Assembly (NCBI GenBank): GCA_037954325.1
Contig: JBBMNZ010000001.1
Coordinates: 15,024,758-15,088,757, forward strand
Source: Fistularia commersonii
Taxonomy: Eukaryota > Chordata > Actinopteri > Syngnathiformes > Fistulariidae
Direction: 5' to 3'
Length of the DNA: 64,000 nucleotides
The translations under genes and the position numbers were made by a program. The notes under the pieces were generated by a model. The model searched no databases. It was not told the DNA's origin and saw only the letters and a program-made list of their open reading frames with translations. Of this stretch, positions 46,301-60,615 are shown one piece after another; the first letter of the stretch is position 1, and each line of letters opens with the position of its first letter.

Positions 46301-48529
46301 ACCATTACACAATCATCAAATCGGATTTTGCCTGATTTTCACAGTCACACATGTAAAAAAATGTGCAATAATATATTGTGCCAGAAACACATAAAACAAT
46401 TCAGTTTTACTCCATGATTTCAGTCTAGGGCCCAGGTGACCTCAGGATGACCGGTAAAAGCGTGTCATGAATTTTTCACCATCATGCACAGCATCTCATT
46501 GTCCTCCCTGTAGAAAGACACCCCACCCCATCTTTTCGCTCATCATTTCTCCCGTCTCTATCGCTTGGACCGTATTCAAATCTGTATCGGTAAGAAAAAA
46601 AAAAAATCAATGATGGGTGTCTCACCTGATTAGATCACAGCGCGGAGCTCTGTTGTTTGAGCGAGCAGGTGTTTTGGTTGAGGGGCCCCTATATATACAG
46701 ACATTTGTAATGAGATCAGTGGAGACTGCACAACGTCACACAGGAGACACACTGATGTGATTAGAGAAAAGGACACTGTGTGTTTCAGCCAATATGGTGG
46801 TGAAACTCCAAGGAACACCATTTGCCTTGGACAGATGAGCACAAAGCCTAAACACTTCTGCTTGTTGCGTCTGTGATACTCTATTAGCACACGCAATGCT
46901 TAGTGAGTCACGCCAGGTGGTGTAGCCAGGTAGCTATGGTGAGGTGTGCAGTGTTGAAGTTAGAAGGCGCGGAGGGATCGGTGATGTCACATTGATGGAT
47001 GAGTCTGCTCATTGCCAACCCCAGCGATTAGGTCAGTGGCCCAGTGGGGCAGCGACGTGTCTACTGTGAAATGCTGATGGTAGACTTACTGACCGATTAT
47101 AAGTATCAGCATCGCTGCCAAACAGAACCGACTGAACCACCGGGGCTGCAGAGAATAATATCACGGTCCCCCACTGCAGGGCGGATGACCGACTTCAGAG
47201 AGTCAGGGTTGTTTACTCGGACAGAACTCCCCTCGGAGATGGTCTGAAGCCCGCGTTCCCTCCGTGTTTAAAGCTACTCTAAACACACACAAACACGCCC
47301 CTGTTCTTTTTCTCAGTAAGTGAGAGTGCAACAAAGGCAGATGCCGACATTAAACCACTCAGCTTTTTGCAAAGCCATCGTCTTTCTCAGTAACACTATT
47401 CCCCCCTTCCCAGCAGCCCACTTTCATTTGTTCAGCAGTGAATTCTGTGGCTGTTAAATTGAAGGATTGACTGTACTGCTTGTCAAGCTTTTATCTTTTG
47501 CCCTGATTCATTTTAATTTCCTCCATGAAAGGGAGGACTCCGCCGCCTCCGGTTCCATTATTTTGTTTGAGACCAGCTGATTTCGCCGCTGAATTCAAAG
47601 ACATATCGTCTTGCGCGATTCATCTCATTGTTTCTCAAAGGCATCGCAGCATAACTGTACTAAGAGAGATGATTGCACTGGGGTTTTATGGACTATTACT
47701 GCAAGAGGGATGTGTCTGGTAACCACACAACTGCCACAGAGTCATCCATCTGGCCCACACTGTGGGGTTGAACTCTTCATAAATGCGATTACAGAGTGGG
47801 CAATGTTTACCTTTGTTTTATGTCCACCCCAAAAATAGCCCCATATTATTTTCCTCACTAACCTAATTTTCCATGAAACGGCTTGTTTCGCTCTGTTTAA
47901 GAGATCGTTTCTCAGTTTAAGTTTTTTGCAGTACAATGCTAATAAACAGCCGATGTCATTTGCACGGATGTCATTTTCTTTATTATAATCTCTGTCATCT
48001 GTTATTTCAATGCTTCATGAGTAGCACATACCGATCGTTCATTGCTCCTGGATATTGCGCTGTCGAGCACACACAAGCTTTAAAGAACAAAGTAACTTTT
48101 TCAATTTCAAACACTCAACTATAGAAAAGCTGTAACTTCCTTTATGCATCACTGACATCAACCCTCCTTGACTGAAAACAAAAAAGTGTGAATCAAGGAA
48201 ACTGCCACTTTAGTAAAAGCCTCGACAATGAAGAAGGCTGCTGCCGCGGCGTCATAAAGATAAGAAGACAGGTGTTTTCCCTGTTCTCCAGCCATGTGCC
48301 AATGTGTTGGCTTTTGTTTGAACACACACACTTCTTTGGATGGATGCCTTTTATGGCTCACGTCACAGAAAGATAGACTTCTATTTCGCATGATTGCTGT
48401 TGCCCGCCAGGCAGTTATCCTGCTATTGTCAGTGTTATATTGGTGGAACTAATGGATCTGATCGCATTGTGTTTACCAGGCCAAGACACCGGAATACAAT
48501 CTTGTTTATGTGGCTTTTATGTAGAACAG

Positions 48530-48700
48530 CAAGTGCTTTGCATGCTGAATAATTAATAATAAATTATGTTTTAATTAAATAAATAAAGCGCCTCAAAATT
48601 GCCAGTTTAATTTGTTTGAAGAGCACCATAATGCATTAGCAGGCCCTGTTGCCACTGTATAAATGTGATGCAAATGGAAAAAATATCTGTTGTGTTTGGT
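48530..48700. promoter_or_regulatory. Candidate conserved non-coding element (unproven)
   Basis: Dense homeodomain-type cores (GAATAATTAATAATAAATTA, TTTTAATTAAAT) are followed by CATAATGCATTAGCAGGCCC and a POU-like ATGCAAATGG at 48668-48677. It could also be plain A+T-rich DNA on its left side. Confidence 0.25.
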
Positions 48701-51700
48701 AAAATGTGCGGTATTGCTATCCAACCCTATTAGGAAAAAAAGCCTTGTCTGCCCTCTTCAGGCCTAAGAAATAATTTCTAAATTACAAAAAAAGTCAGGG
48801 AACATCAGGTTTCTGGTCTCTTTATGTCAAAATGGTAATTGTCGGCACAGTAGTCGAATGCACCGCACTGAGTGGATTACAGTTTTTTTCGCGTCTTGTT
48901 TTAATTTTCTTGTGAAAAGGCCTACAGCCCTATCACTGTTACTTATTTGCAATTATATTTGTTTTATTTGCACTCCTTACAAGAATCTGCAGCTGTAGCC
49001 AGAGCCAATTATTCTGTCCTAGAAGAAAGAAAAAAAAATACAAATGAAAGACATGACACATTGTGTGTATAAGAGGCATGTGCATGTGTGTGTTTGGCAG
49101 TGGCTCTACAATTTGTGACAATTCCCTCTTCGGGGCCTCGATTCTCTGGAGGACCCCGAGGAAATTACACCTTTGCTTCCTTATCATACCCCACCCCAAC
49201 CCCCCGCTGCAACTGACACAGTTAGTCTTCCAGGCTATGGCACAAAAATGTAAGCAGAGCCTCGTTTTTGACAAGCCTTTTCATTTTTCACCGGTGTCTG
49301 TGACTCGATGTAATGGGCTCCACCTCGTCCATAAGGTTCCATCAGGGACACACATACAGCCCAATAACTGCCGGCCTCCCGTGACCTCCGACAGTGAATG
49401 CAATTATGACAGGCTTAATGGCCTACTGAACCATGTTGCGACGCAAACGCTAAATGGAGTTTACCCTTTCCCCTTCCCTGGGATTGCATGAAAAATAAGA
49501 CATCATTGTGGGTCCACAAGGCAGAAATACAGTGTGATGTCATTGTATCAGAAAGAAGTGTCATACATACAAAGAGCAGTGGTTGGACTACTTGTGAAAT
49601 TATCTTGGTGTGCAATGAGCCAGCCCGCCGATGAAGAGAGATGAAAATGGGAGGGACTTAATAACTGAGCTTCATAGCGGTTTCATTGAAGATTCTACAC
49701 GGATACTCTCGATGTTAAGCGCAGGGCCAAGAAAGGTATGACATTAAGGAGTGCATCCGCATGCAGAGATCTGTATGCACAGAACAGTCGGGCGCTTACA
49801 GGTGGAGGAAGCTAGGGATTAGGTATTGTGTTTAGAATATATTGCCCTCCACAGGGGGGAACGCATGTGGGACGTGCTGAGAAGTCCCTCCTATTGGGTC
49901 CATTCTCCCCTGACAAAGAGGTAATCGGGCAAAAGGCATGCTTAAATTCCACATATTGGAATAGAGGGGCAGAGGACTTAGAGGATGAATGTTTGGCTTT
50001 GGTGAACTTCACACTGCTGTGGTGCTGAATCCCTGCTGTGATGTAGCAGCAGCATGAGATGGGAAAATAAATCAAGCACATAAAGTGTATCCATCCCAAA
50101 AAAAACAGAGTGTCAAAAAGGTATAGTGATGCAAGTTCCTTTATTTTTTTTTTAATTTCAATTTGGTTAAGAATATCTAGCATAATCCCATATCAATTTT
50201 CATCTTTTCTTGACTTTTTGCTTACCGGTAATCAGAATCATAGCAAGTATAGTGGTGTAAGTTTTACAAGTATTTGGCCAGTAAGGATTCAGCACCAGCT
50301 GTGGTGTTACCAGAAAGAGAAATGTGTGCCTTTCAATAAACATTTTAATGCAATGTAAAATGTAATTTTAGCCCAGTATAATTCATAGGGCTTATAAAGC
50401 GTCAAAATAAATCAGGTTAATTAAAAAAAAATTATAATGTAATCACTCTAAAATTCCTTGCCATTAAAATCAAGTTTTGTGAGTGAGGAGGTTTCTCTTA
50501 GCATTGTGTAGTTTTGATTTAATGTTCAAAAATAAAGTCAAAAGGTAAACCTCGTGTGACTGTATGTCACATACGGGGTACTTATTTTATAATTAAACAA
50601 TGGAAATGATGTGACTTTTCCTGACTGTACACTAAATTGAATAATATATTTTTCATTACACTGTAATAAAAGCAAATAGGTAAGGAAAATCCTCCAACCT
50701 GTTGATTCTTCAGTTTTGTTTTTTTTTTTGCTGCTTAATATAATTTGCCAGTTGCATAAGATGTTCTTGAACAGAATGTCCCAATAGTCAAGACACCTTT
50801 TTGATCAGTATTGGACACTTGTAAGATTGGTGCATCCTAAAAAATGAAACAAACATCTGACCTCAAATCTTGTTAAATCATTTTTACTGAATGCATAGAA
50901 TTTGCCAAACAGGCAAAGGAAGGAGGTTGAAAGAAATGTTATTCCAAACATTTTGCGCGACAGAGACATCACTGTTTAGTCTTACTTTTTGTTCAAACAC
51001 AGTATATTTCAAGCAGTCTAGTCTAGTCTTTTTCTCCTTTTGTGTGTTTGCTTCATGGGTATAATCCTCTCTTCCTGATACGGTACTGAAGCAGCAAAAT
51101 TATAACAAAAATCAGCGTGTGGTTGTGATACATCCTCCGGTAATAAAACAAATATGGACAGATAATTATCATGGATTTTTACAGTCTGGACAATGCCTTT
51201 CTCCTGCGGGGGAAACCGTCAAGCGTTTGCCGATTATTTTCTTTTTTCTTTTTATTAGCTCACACCCAAACCCCATCTCACTATCTTAGATGTAATACAA
51301 TAGCCCGCCTTTATAGTCGATGGAACCTGCAATAAAATCAAAAATGCAACAGTGGTCGCATACAAATGTAACATGCAGCTTAATGCATATTATATACTTT
51401 GTCACCACAAGTTGTTTATTTCTTTACATATGCGATATAACTAATGTCCGGAAGACTGACACATTTGATTATGACTCATTCAGCATTGGCTGCAGCGGAA
51501 CATAAATCAGTCCACATTGTATCTTTTATTAAACCAACTTTAACATGAATCATGCCGTTACATTTGCCACGTAGAGGACACAGCCAGCAATTCCACAAAA
51601 AGAAATGAGTGTAACTCTACTTTAAGAATTTTATTCCTTTGGACCACTGAGTTGTGATTGATGCCTATTGTCTAAAAGACTTCTCTTTCAGTTCAGCATG

Positions 51701-52229
51701 CCATCCTTCATTTAAATGTCCATAAACCAGCTTGTCTCAGCTTTGAACTCAATCATGATTGAATTTGTAATCTTCATTTGTCTTTCACTTTCATCGAATG
51801 GGGAAATAATAGTCATCGTAAAACCCAAACTCTCTGTAAACCACTGTGGTTAGACCGCCAAAGAAAACATCCCACCTTTTATTCGCATGAATACATGAGT
51901 GAATAACAAGAGGTCAAATATGGCTCTTCATTTTAGCCTACCCAGCAGACAGAAGTCACATGTGGTTTCAGTTAGAGTCACTGCTTGGGTGTTAGTTGTG
52001 CACTTTTAGCTCATTTCAATCTCAGCTTAGTGCTTTACAGGTGCAGCACTCGAACCCTGCAGGCCAGGGGGGGCAGGTTGGCTCCTCTGACTGCCACCTT
52101 GCTTCTTGTCACTGTGAGTTACAGCTGAGTAGGTGGGCAAACAAACTAGTAGATTTCCCACGAGAGCACCGGGACCAACGCATGCTTTACGGTCATCACA
52201 ACCAAATAAAATAGTTATAACATGATTTA

Positions 52230-52233
<4 letters not shown>

Positions 52234-52260
<27 letters not shown>
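52234..52260. repeat. Poly(T), 27 bases
   Basis: An uninterrupted T run. No retroposed body is recognised on the minus strand beside it. Confidence 0.9.
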
Positions 52261-52538
52261 GTGAAGGACACACCTTCATCTCGGATTCGACTGAAATATC
52301 AGAGGAATATGAAGGTGTGCAACAAAGCGATATGCTGCTCATGTTTGTCGTTCTTGATTAATTGCGAAGCAAAGGATTCTCGAATGGTATTTTAATACAT
52401 TCACTGATTCATGCATGAAAACCAACCACTATGGGTCAAGAAGTTTGGGTGTAAAGATTTTCATGCCACTCTAACAATGCATGATTTGCACCAAAAGACT
52501 ACAGCATCGGTGTAAAAAAGATAAAAGTACAGTCTTGG

Positions 52539-52543
<5 letters not shown>

Positions 52544-52575
<32 letters not shown>
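52544..52575. repeat. (AT)n microsatellite
   Basis: About 16 AT units after GGATATAA. Confidence 0.9.
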
Positions 52576-52578
<3 letters not shown>

Positions 52579-53563
52579 GTTACATATCTTGTATCTTACA
52601 TATGTATATGTGAAAAATGTGTCTTTTTCACATTTGGCCTTTAACAATTAACCAAATGGGTTGAATTTCTGTTTAATTAAACAAAGGCTGTATATGTTGC
52701 CCTTTTTCCCTTGAACCTAATGTTATTCACGTTTATTCTGTACATTTGCCATCTCCCTCCTTTTTCCATAAAGCTAAATATCATATCAGAATCTCTGTTA
52801 GGTGTATTGAAATACCAGCTCCAGCTTCTCTTTATATCATTTCAAACTGATTTGAGATGGTTAACCCCTGAGTTAAACAGGGGCTGAATCCAGTCTTGTG
52901 TAAGTGTTTGTGCAAGTGTACGTCTGCTATTTGGGTTTTATGTCCCCTGCCAGAATGTTTTATTAGCGTGGTGCCTCACAGATGAGTTGACATATTTCAC
53001 TAGTGAAGGACATGACCCTGGTTGTTTATTTTCCATGATGAAATTGTCCAGAGGCTCATGATGACTCTGTAAATAAACCATTCATGGGCCTGTACCTCTT
53101 GGCTGTTCAAGGATTGCAGGAACTTTTCTATTGTAACCATCAGTTTAAGTTAAAGATACAAGCAATATATGGATTTCAAGATCTGTGCCTGTATACTTAT
53201 TTTAGTTTGGCTCATATCTGTCGCATCTTATATAGAATACATGTCACTGGTATCTGCTTTATGTTTATAAGTTCAGAGTTTGTCCCGTAAATAGAAAAGT
53301 ATTCCGTTCAATTAAAATGCCTGTCTGCTAGAAAAAAAAATCTGAATTATTTTTCTCCTTTATATTCTAGCGCATTAAGATAGGGCTGTCGAATTATTCA
53401 ATCAGATTCATCAAAATTAATACCCATCCTGTATTGATTTGGTTCTGTTATGTGGCTGCAAAAAGAATCATGACCAAAGGTGATACACACACAAACACAC
53501 ACACACATACGCACACTTAATGTTTTTTTAACCAAAGAATAGACATGCTGTACACAATGAAAA

Positions 53564-53691
53564 AGAAGCAGCCTCTCGGATGACAGGTGAAATGTCTTCA
53601 AGGCAAGATATTCAAGTCCAGTTGCCGAGAAAAGGTTTTGACAAGGATTAACCAGGATGGCTTGGATGACTGAGAACCTCCATAAACAAAG
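53564..53691 (+). mobile_element. Penelope-like element 3'-terminal fragment
   Basis: GAAGCAGCCTCTCGGATGAC, AGGTGAAATGTCTTCAAGGC and CAAGTCCAGTTGCCGAGAAA match the 3' UTR block of the copies at 750-2440 and 31030-31480. It ends with TTGGATGACTGAGAACCTCC. It is only 128 bp and non-coding. Confidence 0.75.
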
Positions 53692-53739
53692 TAAGCAACC
53701 ATTTCTGTTCTTTATTTTTCATTGAATCAAAAGATACCT

Positions 53740-54110
53740 TAAATACTAATGCTGTTGACATTATCTGTGACCCCGACACTCCCTGAGGGTTTGGTGCAAT
53801 CAGGGCGCCGCAGCCGCCAAAGTCCTTACGGAGGAATCCCTGGCGAATGCCTACTTCGCAGTGATGTGGTTCTTAAAGCTGGAAGTGCTTCAACGAAGCA
53901 GCTCCTTCCTAGAAAATGTGGAAACTGCTTTTTGTCGGTCAACTGTCCCATCTATTGTACCCAAACTTCCCATCAAGGGGTCGATATCTTGTGTCGAATC
54001 GCCCGTCTTGATCGGATTGATTCTGCCACCAGGTAGCATTGGACCACCGATCTGTGTCATTGAGTGGAATAGCGGGATTTTAAGTTATTGTACGTGGCAT
54101 GTTAATTAGT
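53740..54110. other. CpG-containing block with two overlapping plus-strand frames, identity unknown
   Basis: Frames of 95 and 82 codons overlap on the plus strand (53749-54036 and 53861-54109). The block contains GGGCGCCGCAGCCGCCAAAG and is less A+T-rich than its surroundings. Neither translation resembles a protein I know, and neither has an obvious splice context. It could be a decayed transposon, a processed remnant or chance. It lies 50 bp after a Penelope 3' end. Confidence 0.3.
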
Positions 54111-57100
54111 TGGTCATTGTAAAATATATTTAATCTAATTAGTCATGCAAATTAATTAATCTGAATATAGCGTTCATTTTAACAACCCTACTTTAAAAAT
54201 ATCATGGACCACAAACGAAACCTGCTGTGAAAAAAGCAATCTGAACTTTTTGGACATTTTTGAGTCTTAGGCCAGAGTGAATCATTTGAACAGGAATATT
54301 CATGAAGTCAAAGTGTGCACTCCTTTGTTTTACTTCCTTTTTTACATGAGGCAAAATTAGTGAGAGGGCAGATGTGACAGAAATGCAACTGAGTTTGACC
54401 TTGTGGACCTTTACGTGTTTACTCATAAATATTCAGTAACTCTCTCCCCATATTGAACAACAGAGGTGTGGAAACGCACTGCAAAGGTCACGGCTGCATA
54501 ATTCAGTGGTCCCATGGCACAGACCATCCGCAAACACTGCTGATTTGGATGAGATCAGGGATCCAGTTTGTAAATGGATGTATGTATGTATGAATACATT
54601 CTCTGCTACCTCAGCAGACGCACCAACGGTGTCATGAAAAATGTAGAGTGATGCACAGGGACAGATGAGCTCAATTATTATATGTCCGTTCTGAATAATG
54701 GCCCGTGTTTGGAGGAAAAAAGTAACTGAGCACTGCATCAGTTCCTAAAGTATGGCGGTACAATCCTTACAGCGTGTTGCTCCACTTCTTCATAAGACAG
54801 ATTATTTGCTGATCACAAATTGATCCATGATCAAGTCAAGTCTCGGCAACAGCGCAATGAACATATTCTCGCTTTTTTTTTTTTTCTTAATCACGTCATC
54901 CATTCCCTTAAGGTCTTTTTCCATTTCTGAATCATCCTGCAACCCAACACTAAAGGATAGAAGTACGCAGAGGTCAGGTCATTCTAATCATATACTCTTT
55001 TTACACAGATGTCTCTGCACAAAACAACACACTTGTCTCGATAGATACGCCTTATGCATACTGTATGAAGTTGGACCGGTTTGTTTTTCACCGTACTAAT
55101 GGGAAGAGGATTTGTTCATCTTTTTTTTAACACAGTGTGTTTGTGGCTCAGATTTTCTTTTTCAAATTCAAGGGTTGAAAAATCAATTTTCTACACACTG
55201 GTATGTTTGGATAGGGTCATACACTGACAGACTGTCTCAAGTGTCATACGTTGTTTGCCTTCTGACCATTTCATTTTCGAAGCATGACCACCTGAGGAAA
55301 AGCCTGCACAGATGATATTTCTGTCTGTTTCACAGACACAGGAAACCTACTAGGAGTTAATCAGATTTGCAGAAAGCAGCATTTCCTTCCACCGCTCCAA
55401 CAGAAACAGGAAGTTTTTTTAAATAAAGAAATAAGTCATAGGTAATTTTTTTTTTTCCATCAGTTCCAGTAATTCCACTAAAGGAACACAATGATTTGTT
55501 TTAGCTTGCATCACACAAGCTAAATGCTTTTCTGCAGCTTTGTACATGCTAAGAAGCAAACACGCACACCAAATGCCATGGCCAGGTTAATCCAAAACAA
55601 AATGTCAAAGAAGACCTTTTTGTAGAGAATATTGACATAAATGTCCAGAGCATATCCACGCAAGTCAAGTCAGAAGTTTTAGGACTAGTGGAGATGAATG
55701 TTACACTCCGGGGAAATGCCCATACTTGGAGATTTATTAACAGGCATTATCCCGGTCCAGAAGGGGCCAATGGTATTTTGGTGAGAATTCAAGGGAGGAA
55801 GTTTTGATTCACTATAAACCCTGGGCTTGGAGCTACCTGGAGCTTGGTGGACACATTATGGGATGCCACTCTAACAAGCAGATCCCCTCGATCCAAAAAG
55901 CCATCGGAAAAGTGGCCCTTTCCCATCTGTCCAGGTTATAACAGTGTCCCATCCCTTCTCAAGCTGTTGGTTGCGACAAACCTGATCACCTGACTATCCC
56001 AACCTGAAAGATGGTCTCATACCCGAAGGTGTACGCGTTTTGCACGGAGCTTCAGGAGACATAAGGTTCATAGTTAATTAGCGCAGCTGGTGCATGTTGG
56101 CTAATTATTCTTTCCGCTTTATATGCAATAGTTCGCCGAGAGTCTGATGACTGGCAGGGAGCAGCGTGGACAGACGGGATTTCCTGATCTCGTTTACATG
56201 CTGGAGTGACAGACTTGACCGCAGAGAAGCCAGTAAACTGGAGGACATAATGAAAAAGATCATTTTATTCCAAAGTTGTCTGTGAGATGACAATTATTTA
56301 GAGAGAAAAACTCTTTGGTTGGACGGTCCAGGGACATTAAAATGTAATGTAGTCGCTTTGAACACAAAAAGTATCAAACCTAACAAAGTTTTTTTTTCAG
56401 GGGTGTGGGAGGGGTAACTATATTGACCTTCCTTTCTCCTCTGTTGATAAAGAAGCATGCGATATAATGATTTTCTTTAAATCTTGCAGAGAGCTATTAA
56501 AGTATTACTTTTATATGAGATTCATCCACAATGTTAGCAGTTGACCCTCTGGGTAGTCTGTCTCCTGGCATAACTCCTCCTTTAGCATTCTCCAAATCAG
56601 GTGTGTATTCCAGACATCCACATTGTTCATTCCCTAATAAATTATAATTATCAACGTAATTCACAGCGGACCTTAAAAAATAACAAATTTCATTCAGTGA
56701 CTATTACTGAACTGTCAAAGAGTACAGGAGTTGCAGGTTCGACACCTCACATCTTCTGTAGTTACAGCCAAAGTATGCAGGACTACTCTAAAGACTTTGG
56801 ATTGGTTGCCTGTGGTAGGGGTGATTTTAGAACTTACAATTTTATATTAGCTTTTGTAACAAAAGTGATGATCACTCCTGTTAAGTGATTTATTTAGATA
56901 AGAACTGATTTAGGTGACAGAGATGGTATGATATCACGGCATATATTCAAGTATAAAATTAATTGTATATGAAAAATATGCACAATATCTTTGCTGTAAT
57001 ATTTGGTGAAAACACCGCAATTAACAGAAAAAAATACTGTTTTATGACACTTTGATTTAAACCCCAGTAAAGTAATTAAACATGGTGTGACTTTTTACGT

Positions 57101-58246
57101 AAAGTGAAATGAAGTCATAAATTGTTTTTTCATTACTCTAAATAGACTCAAGATAATAATTATTTGAATTCCATTAAGGTAATCATTGTATCAAGTTCAG
57201 TGTTTAATCGTTGCGGGTTCATGTTGATACCGAAACAAGACGCGGCCCCATTGGTATTTTCTACGTAAGCCACCTGACCAATGCGTCGTCGCCACTATTT
57301 ACTGCCAATTGATCTGCCATATGGACGATCTATAAAGTTCTCCCTCCTCCCACCCACGCAGCTGTTACAAACTGTGTTGCAGAGGCAGAAATTAAGAGTC
57401 CAAACAAACCTGGATCTATAAACATATTATGTTCTGCTGTTAATGGAAATGTCATCAGCAAAAATGTTAGCACCCCTATTGAGCGATGAGCCAATTTTAC
57501 CGGCTCTCAAGAGCACTCGCATATAAAGTGGTTTAATCCTACAGGCTACAGAACTATGTACAGTAACACCAGTTTGCCACCAAAACAATGGAAATTTTCC
57601 AACCGATTAAATTTAAAGGCTTCCTATCCCACTCTTGAAGTGGCCAAAATAAAGAGAGCTTCTGATCTTTTCTCGGAGGGTGATTAATGGCACATAAACA
57701 TGTACAAGAGCCTACCAGCCGTAACACTTTTACTTCGTTACTGTTTTTTCATTAGGTGATGTGCATCTCTGGAGTATGTTGCGGCATTTGATTGACCATG
57801 ACAGTGACCATTACCGGCCTTCTTCTTGTATCAGCATAGCGCATTGTGATGATCTGGGTCATTGAATGGGAGAAGAAGAAAAAAACTGCACTTAACCTTT
57901 ACTTTCACCATTTGAAAACAAATATGTTATTAGAAGACAGTATGCAGAACAAATTGTTGACATTAAGATCGTATCAGGGTTTTCTTTTAAGGCACGCTCT
58001 TGTGGAGGTTCAATTTTGCCTGATAGCACAGCTTGACTGGACTTTTACAAAATCTGTTTCATCTCCATGGTATAGAAGTAAATATTTTTGCAACAAACCG
58101 TCTATGAAGATCAAATAGTCCTCAGAATGTGATCCTGCAGTTTATTTTTCTTGACTTTTTACTTCCAATTTGATAGCCTTTCAAGCTAATATTTTTCAGG
58201 GGCAAAGATCTTATCACTCCACAAAGCCTTGTTTGTTAGCTCTGGC

Positions 58247-58330
58247 CTTCTCTCTCTCTCTCTCTCACACACACTCTATATATATATATATATATATACA
58301 TACACATAAACGTATATAGAGAGAGAGAGA
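58247..58330. repeat. Compound (TC)n(AC)n(TA)n...(GA)n microsatellite
   Basis: (TC)n at 58247-58266, a short AC run, (TA)n at 58276-58299 and (GA)n at 58319-58330. The outer TC and GA tracts are complementary and could pair in single-stranded DNA. Confidence 0.9.
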
Positions 58331-60194
58331 CACGTTGATGAAATAAACAATGCAGAGCTGTGAAGGGAAATAATAGATCTATTTCATTTTGAAAAAAATC
58401 TTGATGATGCTTCGTCAAAGGCCTGTTTTTCAGAATTTAAATACCCTCTATTATGTATGATTTGATATTGAAATTGTTAATATAAAGTCTATCACAATCA
58501 GACCCAGTCAATCAATATTGGTTGTAGTTGACCGGTCAATTACGGTGATTTAAAATCACTTCATAATTGTGTTTATAATTTTTGTAACGAATTAGGAGGG
58601 GTGAAATCCACACAAGCAGCATTTTTACAGAACTCGCTGAAATGAAATATTACACATTTGTTGCGTATTCAAACAGATGTCCACACATACTATAATGTTC
58701 ATAGAGTGTCCACTAGGCGGTGCAACAGTGGAGGATAAAATCATTTATTCACTTGAGGCACAATACAGGCAATGTGTGCAGTACAAAATGTTCCCTATAA
58801 GAAGCATTTCTTGATTAATTGTTTTTAACATAGTGTAGCTGTGAGGCACCAATATGACCCGGTTATGTTGTCAGTTTGACTTTTATCAAAGCTTTAACTC
58901 TGACCATGAGTGTGTCGTATACAGTATGTGACCCTCTTGTTGGGAAACTGTAAAAGAGTCAAAGTCATAAACCCCCTCGCTGTCATAATCACACACAGGC
59001 AACGATGATTAATACAACTAAGAAAAGAAAAGAATTCATTTAAAAATTGTAAAAATGGCAATTAAATGTGGAGCGCTGTTGAAAAAACTAAATCATAATG
59101 CGCACCGTGCTGTATTGTATATAGATGTGTCATATTCTCAGCTGAGGGATTTGTGTTACTGTGTTTACCTGGACAGTGTTTTTCAGTAAAAGTCACTGGG
59201 TCAGATAATTGAGTAAAAAGAGACAGATGGTGGCAGCATTTACTGCTGATTACATGGAGGTCATAAACTGCCTTTCAGTAGCTGGGGTTGTCAGGTCCAA
59301 GCCTATTAAACTGCCAGAGCCTGAATCGTAGAGGGATGCAGCTGTCCATGCAAGAGTGGAGGGGTTTGAACATTTGGCCGAACATCCAGTCGCCAATACT
59401 CAAAAGTGATGCAAGACGGTATATTTCAACAAAGATGCAAGATCTGAAAGTGCTTCGTGCGTATTTTGTTGTTACCGCTTCATAAACTTTTGCACTGATA
59501 AAGTGAAGGATCTCTGTGCTGCTCTGAAACAATTATTGTTCTTATATAGTCATGGATACAGTTGCTGTCACAAGGAGAGAAGATGTTCCCTGTACTTGAG
59601 GAGGTCTCGAGGCAATTGCAAAATTCCATAGAATGGATGCCTGTTCAGACTGCAGCAATATGAATATTATGGCCTGAAGTCAGGCCGTGCACTTGACAAA
59701 AGTGCAGTGTGAAAAGAAGCAGGGTTCCCTTGTAAATCTGGTGGAAATGAAAACTGACATGATTAAGTGCATTATTTATTTAGTAGAAAAAAAACATCAA
59801 TGCAATGAGATCAGAATCAGCTTTGTGGCCCAACCAGCTTCTTTATACATGAACGTTGACTGTGGTTTTCCATTGGTCTCCGTGCACGGCCATAGTTCAC
59901 ACACAAAATGTGCAGAGCTGAAGGTGCGCAGCTGTTTGGAAAGAAACAAGCGCCACATTTGGCTTTACCATACCGTTGAATGACAGTCGTGTTATGAATA
60001 TGCCAGAATAATTTTACTTACTGTAAGCCACTGGGTAAGATAACTTCATAGTTCATAGTTGTTTTGGATCATTAGCAACTATATTATGAGGCGCCAAAGA
60101 GTTTAACAGTAATATTTTTATTTCAGTCCCAAACCCATTTATTTCAAGGTCACCTTTGGGCTTAATAAAGACATTTTTTAGCCAAATAATGATT

Positions 60195-60615
60195 CCTTGA
60201 GGAAGCAAATTGGATCTGGGCAACAGATTTTGGCAACAATGTTGTTTTCTTCATTTACATATGACTACCTCTCTTCTTACACAGATCTGAAAACTCTAAA
60301 TTACTGGAGTGTCATAAAATCCAAAGAATGCATTTGCAATAAAGAGAGAGCAGAGACTATGAAACAATGTGGGGTACATTCATGGCTTCTCTTAAAAAAT
60401 CCCCTCATTCAGGCATTCGGTATTTGCACATTATCCTTGTTAACGATCCCCTCTAGCCTGGAACAATTTGAGTCGTATCTGATTTGTCAGATTCGGGTTT
60501 TAATAGCCCCATTACCTTTTGAATTTACAAATGTTCCCTCCCTAATTAAGTGCATGAATATGCATTTTGCATATATCCTCCAGGAAAGAATAATTCCAAA
60601 GCGTCCTTAAGTATA
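60195..60615. promoter_or_regulatory. Candidate conserved non-coding element with POU-like palindrome (unproven)
   Basis: Repeat-free sequence ending in ATATGCATTTTGCATAT at 60558-60574, a 7-bp inverted repeat around TTT that contains two TGCATAT half-sites of the POU/octamer kind. A 137-codon frame (60197-60610) covers the block but its translation resembles nothing known. It could conceivably be a coding remnant. Confidence is low. Confidence 0.3.

Larger units (their letters stand above)
44625..53563. other. Nine kilobases nearly free of mobile elements, non-coding
   Basis: No gene and no recognised transposon was found. There is a less A+T-rich patch at 44930-45080 and another at 46960-47260 whose overlapping frames have no known homologue. 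T-runs and an AT microsatellite are listed separately. The near absence of insertions, compared with the first 45 kb, suggests a region where insertions are selected against. That is an inference. Confidence 0.45.

Noticed and set aside
47044..47247. Possible exon (67-codon plus-strand frame in a less A+T-rich patch)
   Set aside because: There is no resemblance to a known protein, no convincing splice signals and no partner exon nearby.
49063..49491. 142-codon plus-strand frame
   Set aside because: It begins in a TG-rich run, and its translation has no recognisable domain. An opposite-strand frame overlaps it. It is more likely non-coding, possibly conserved, DNA.
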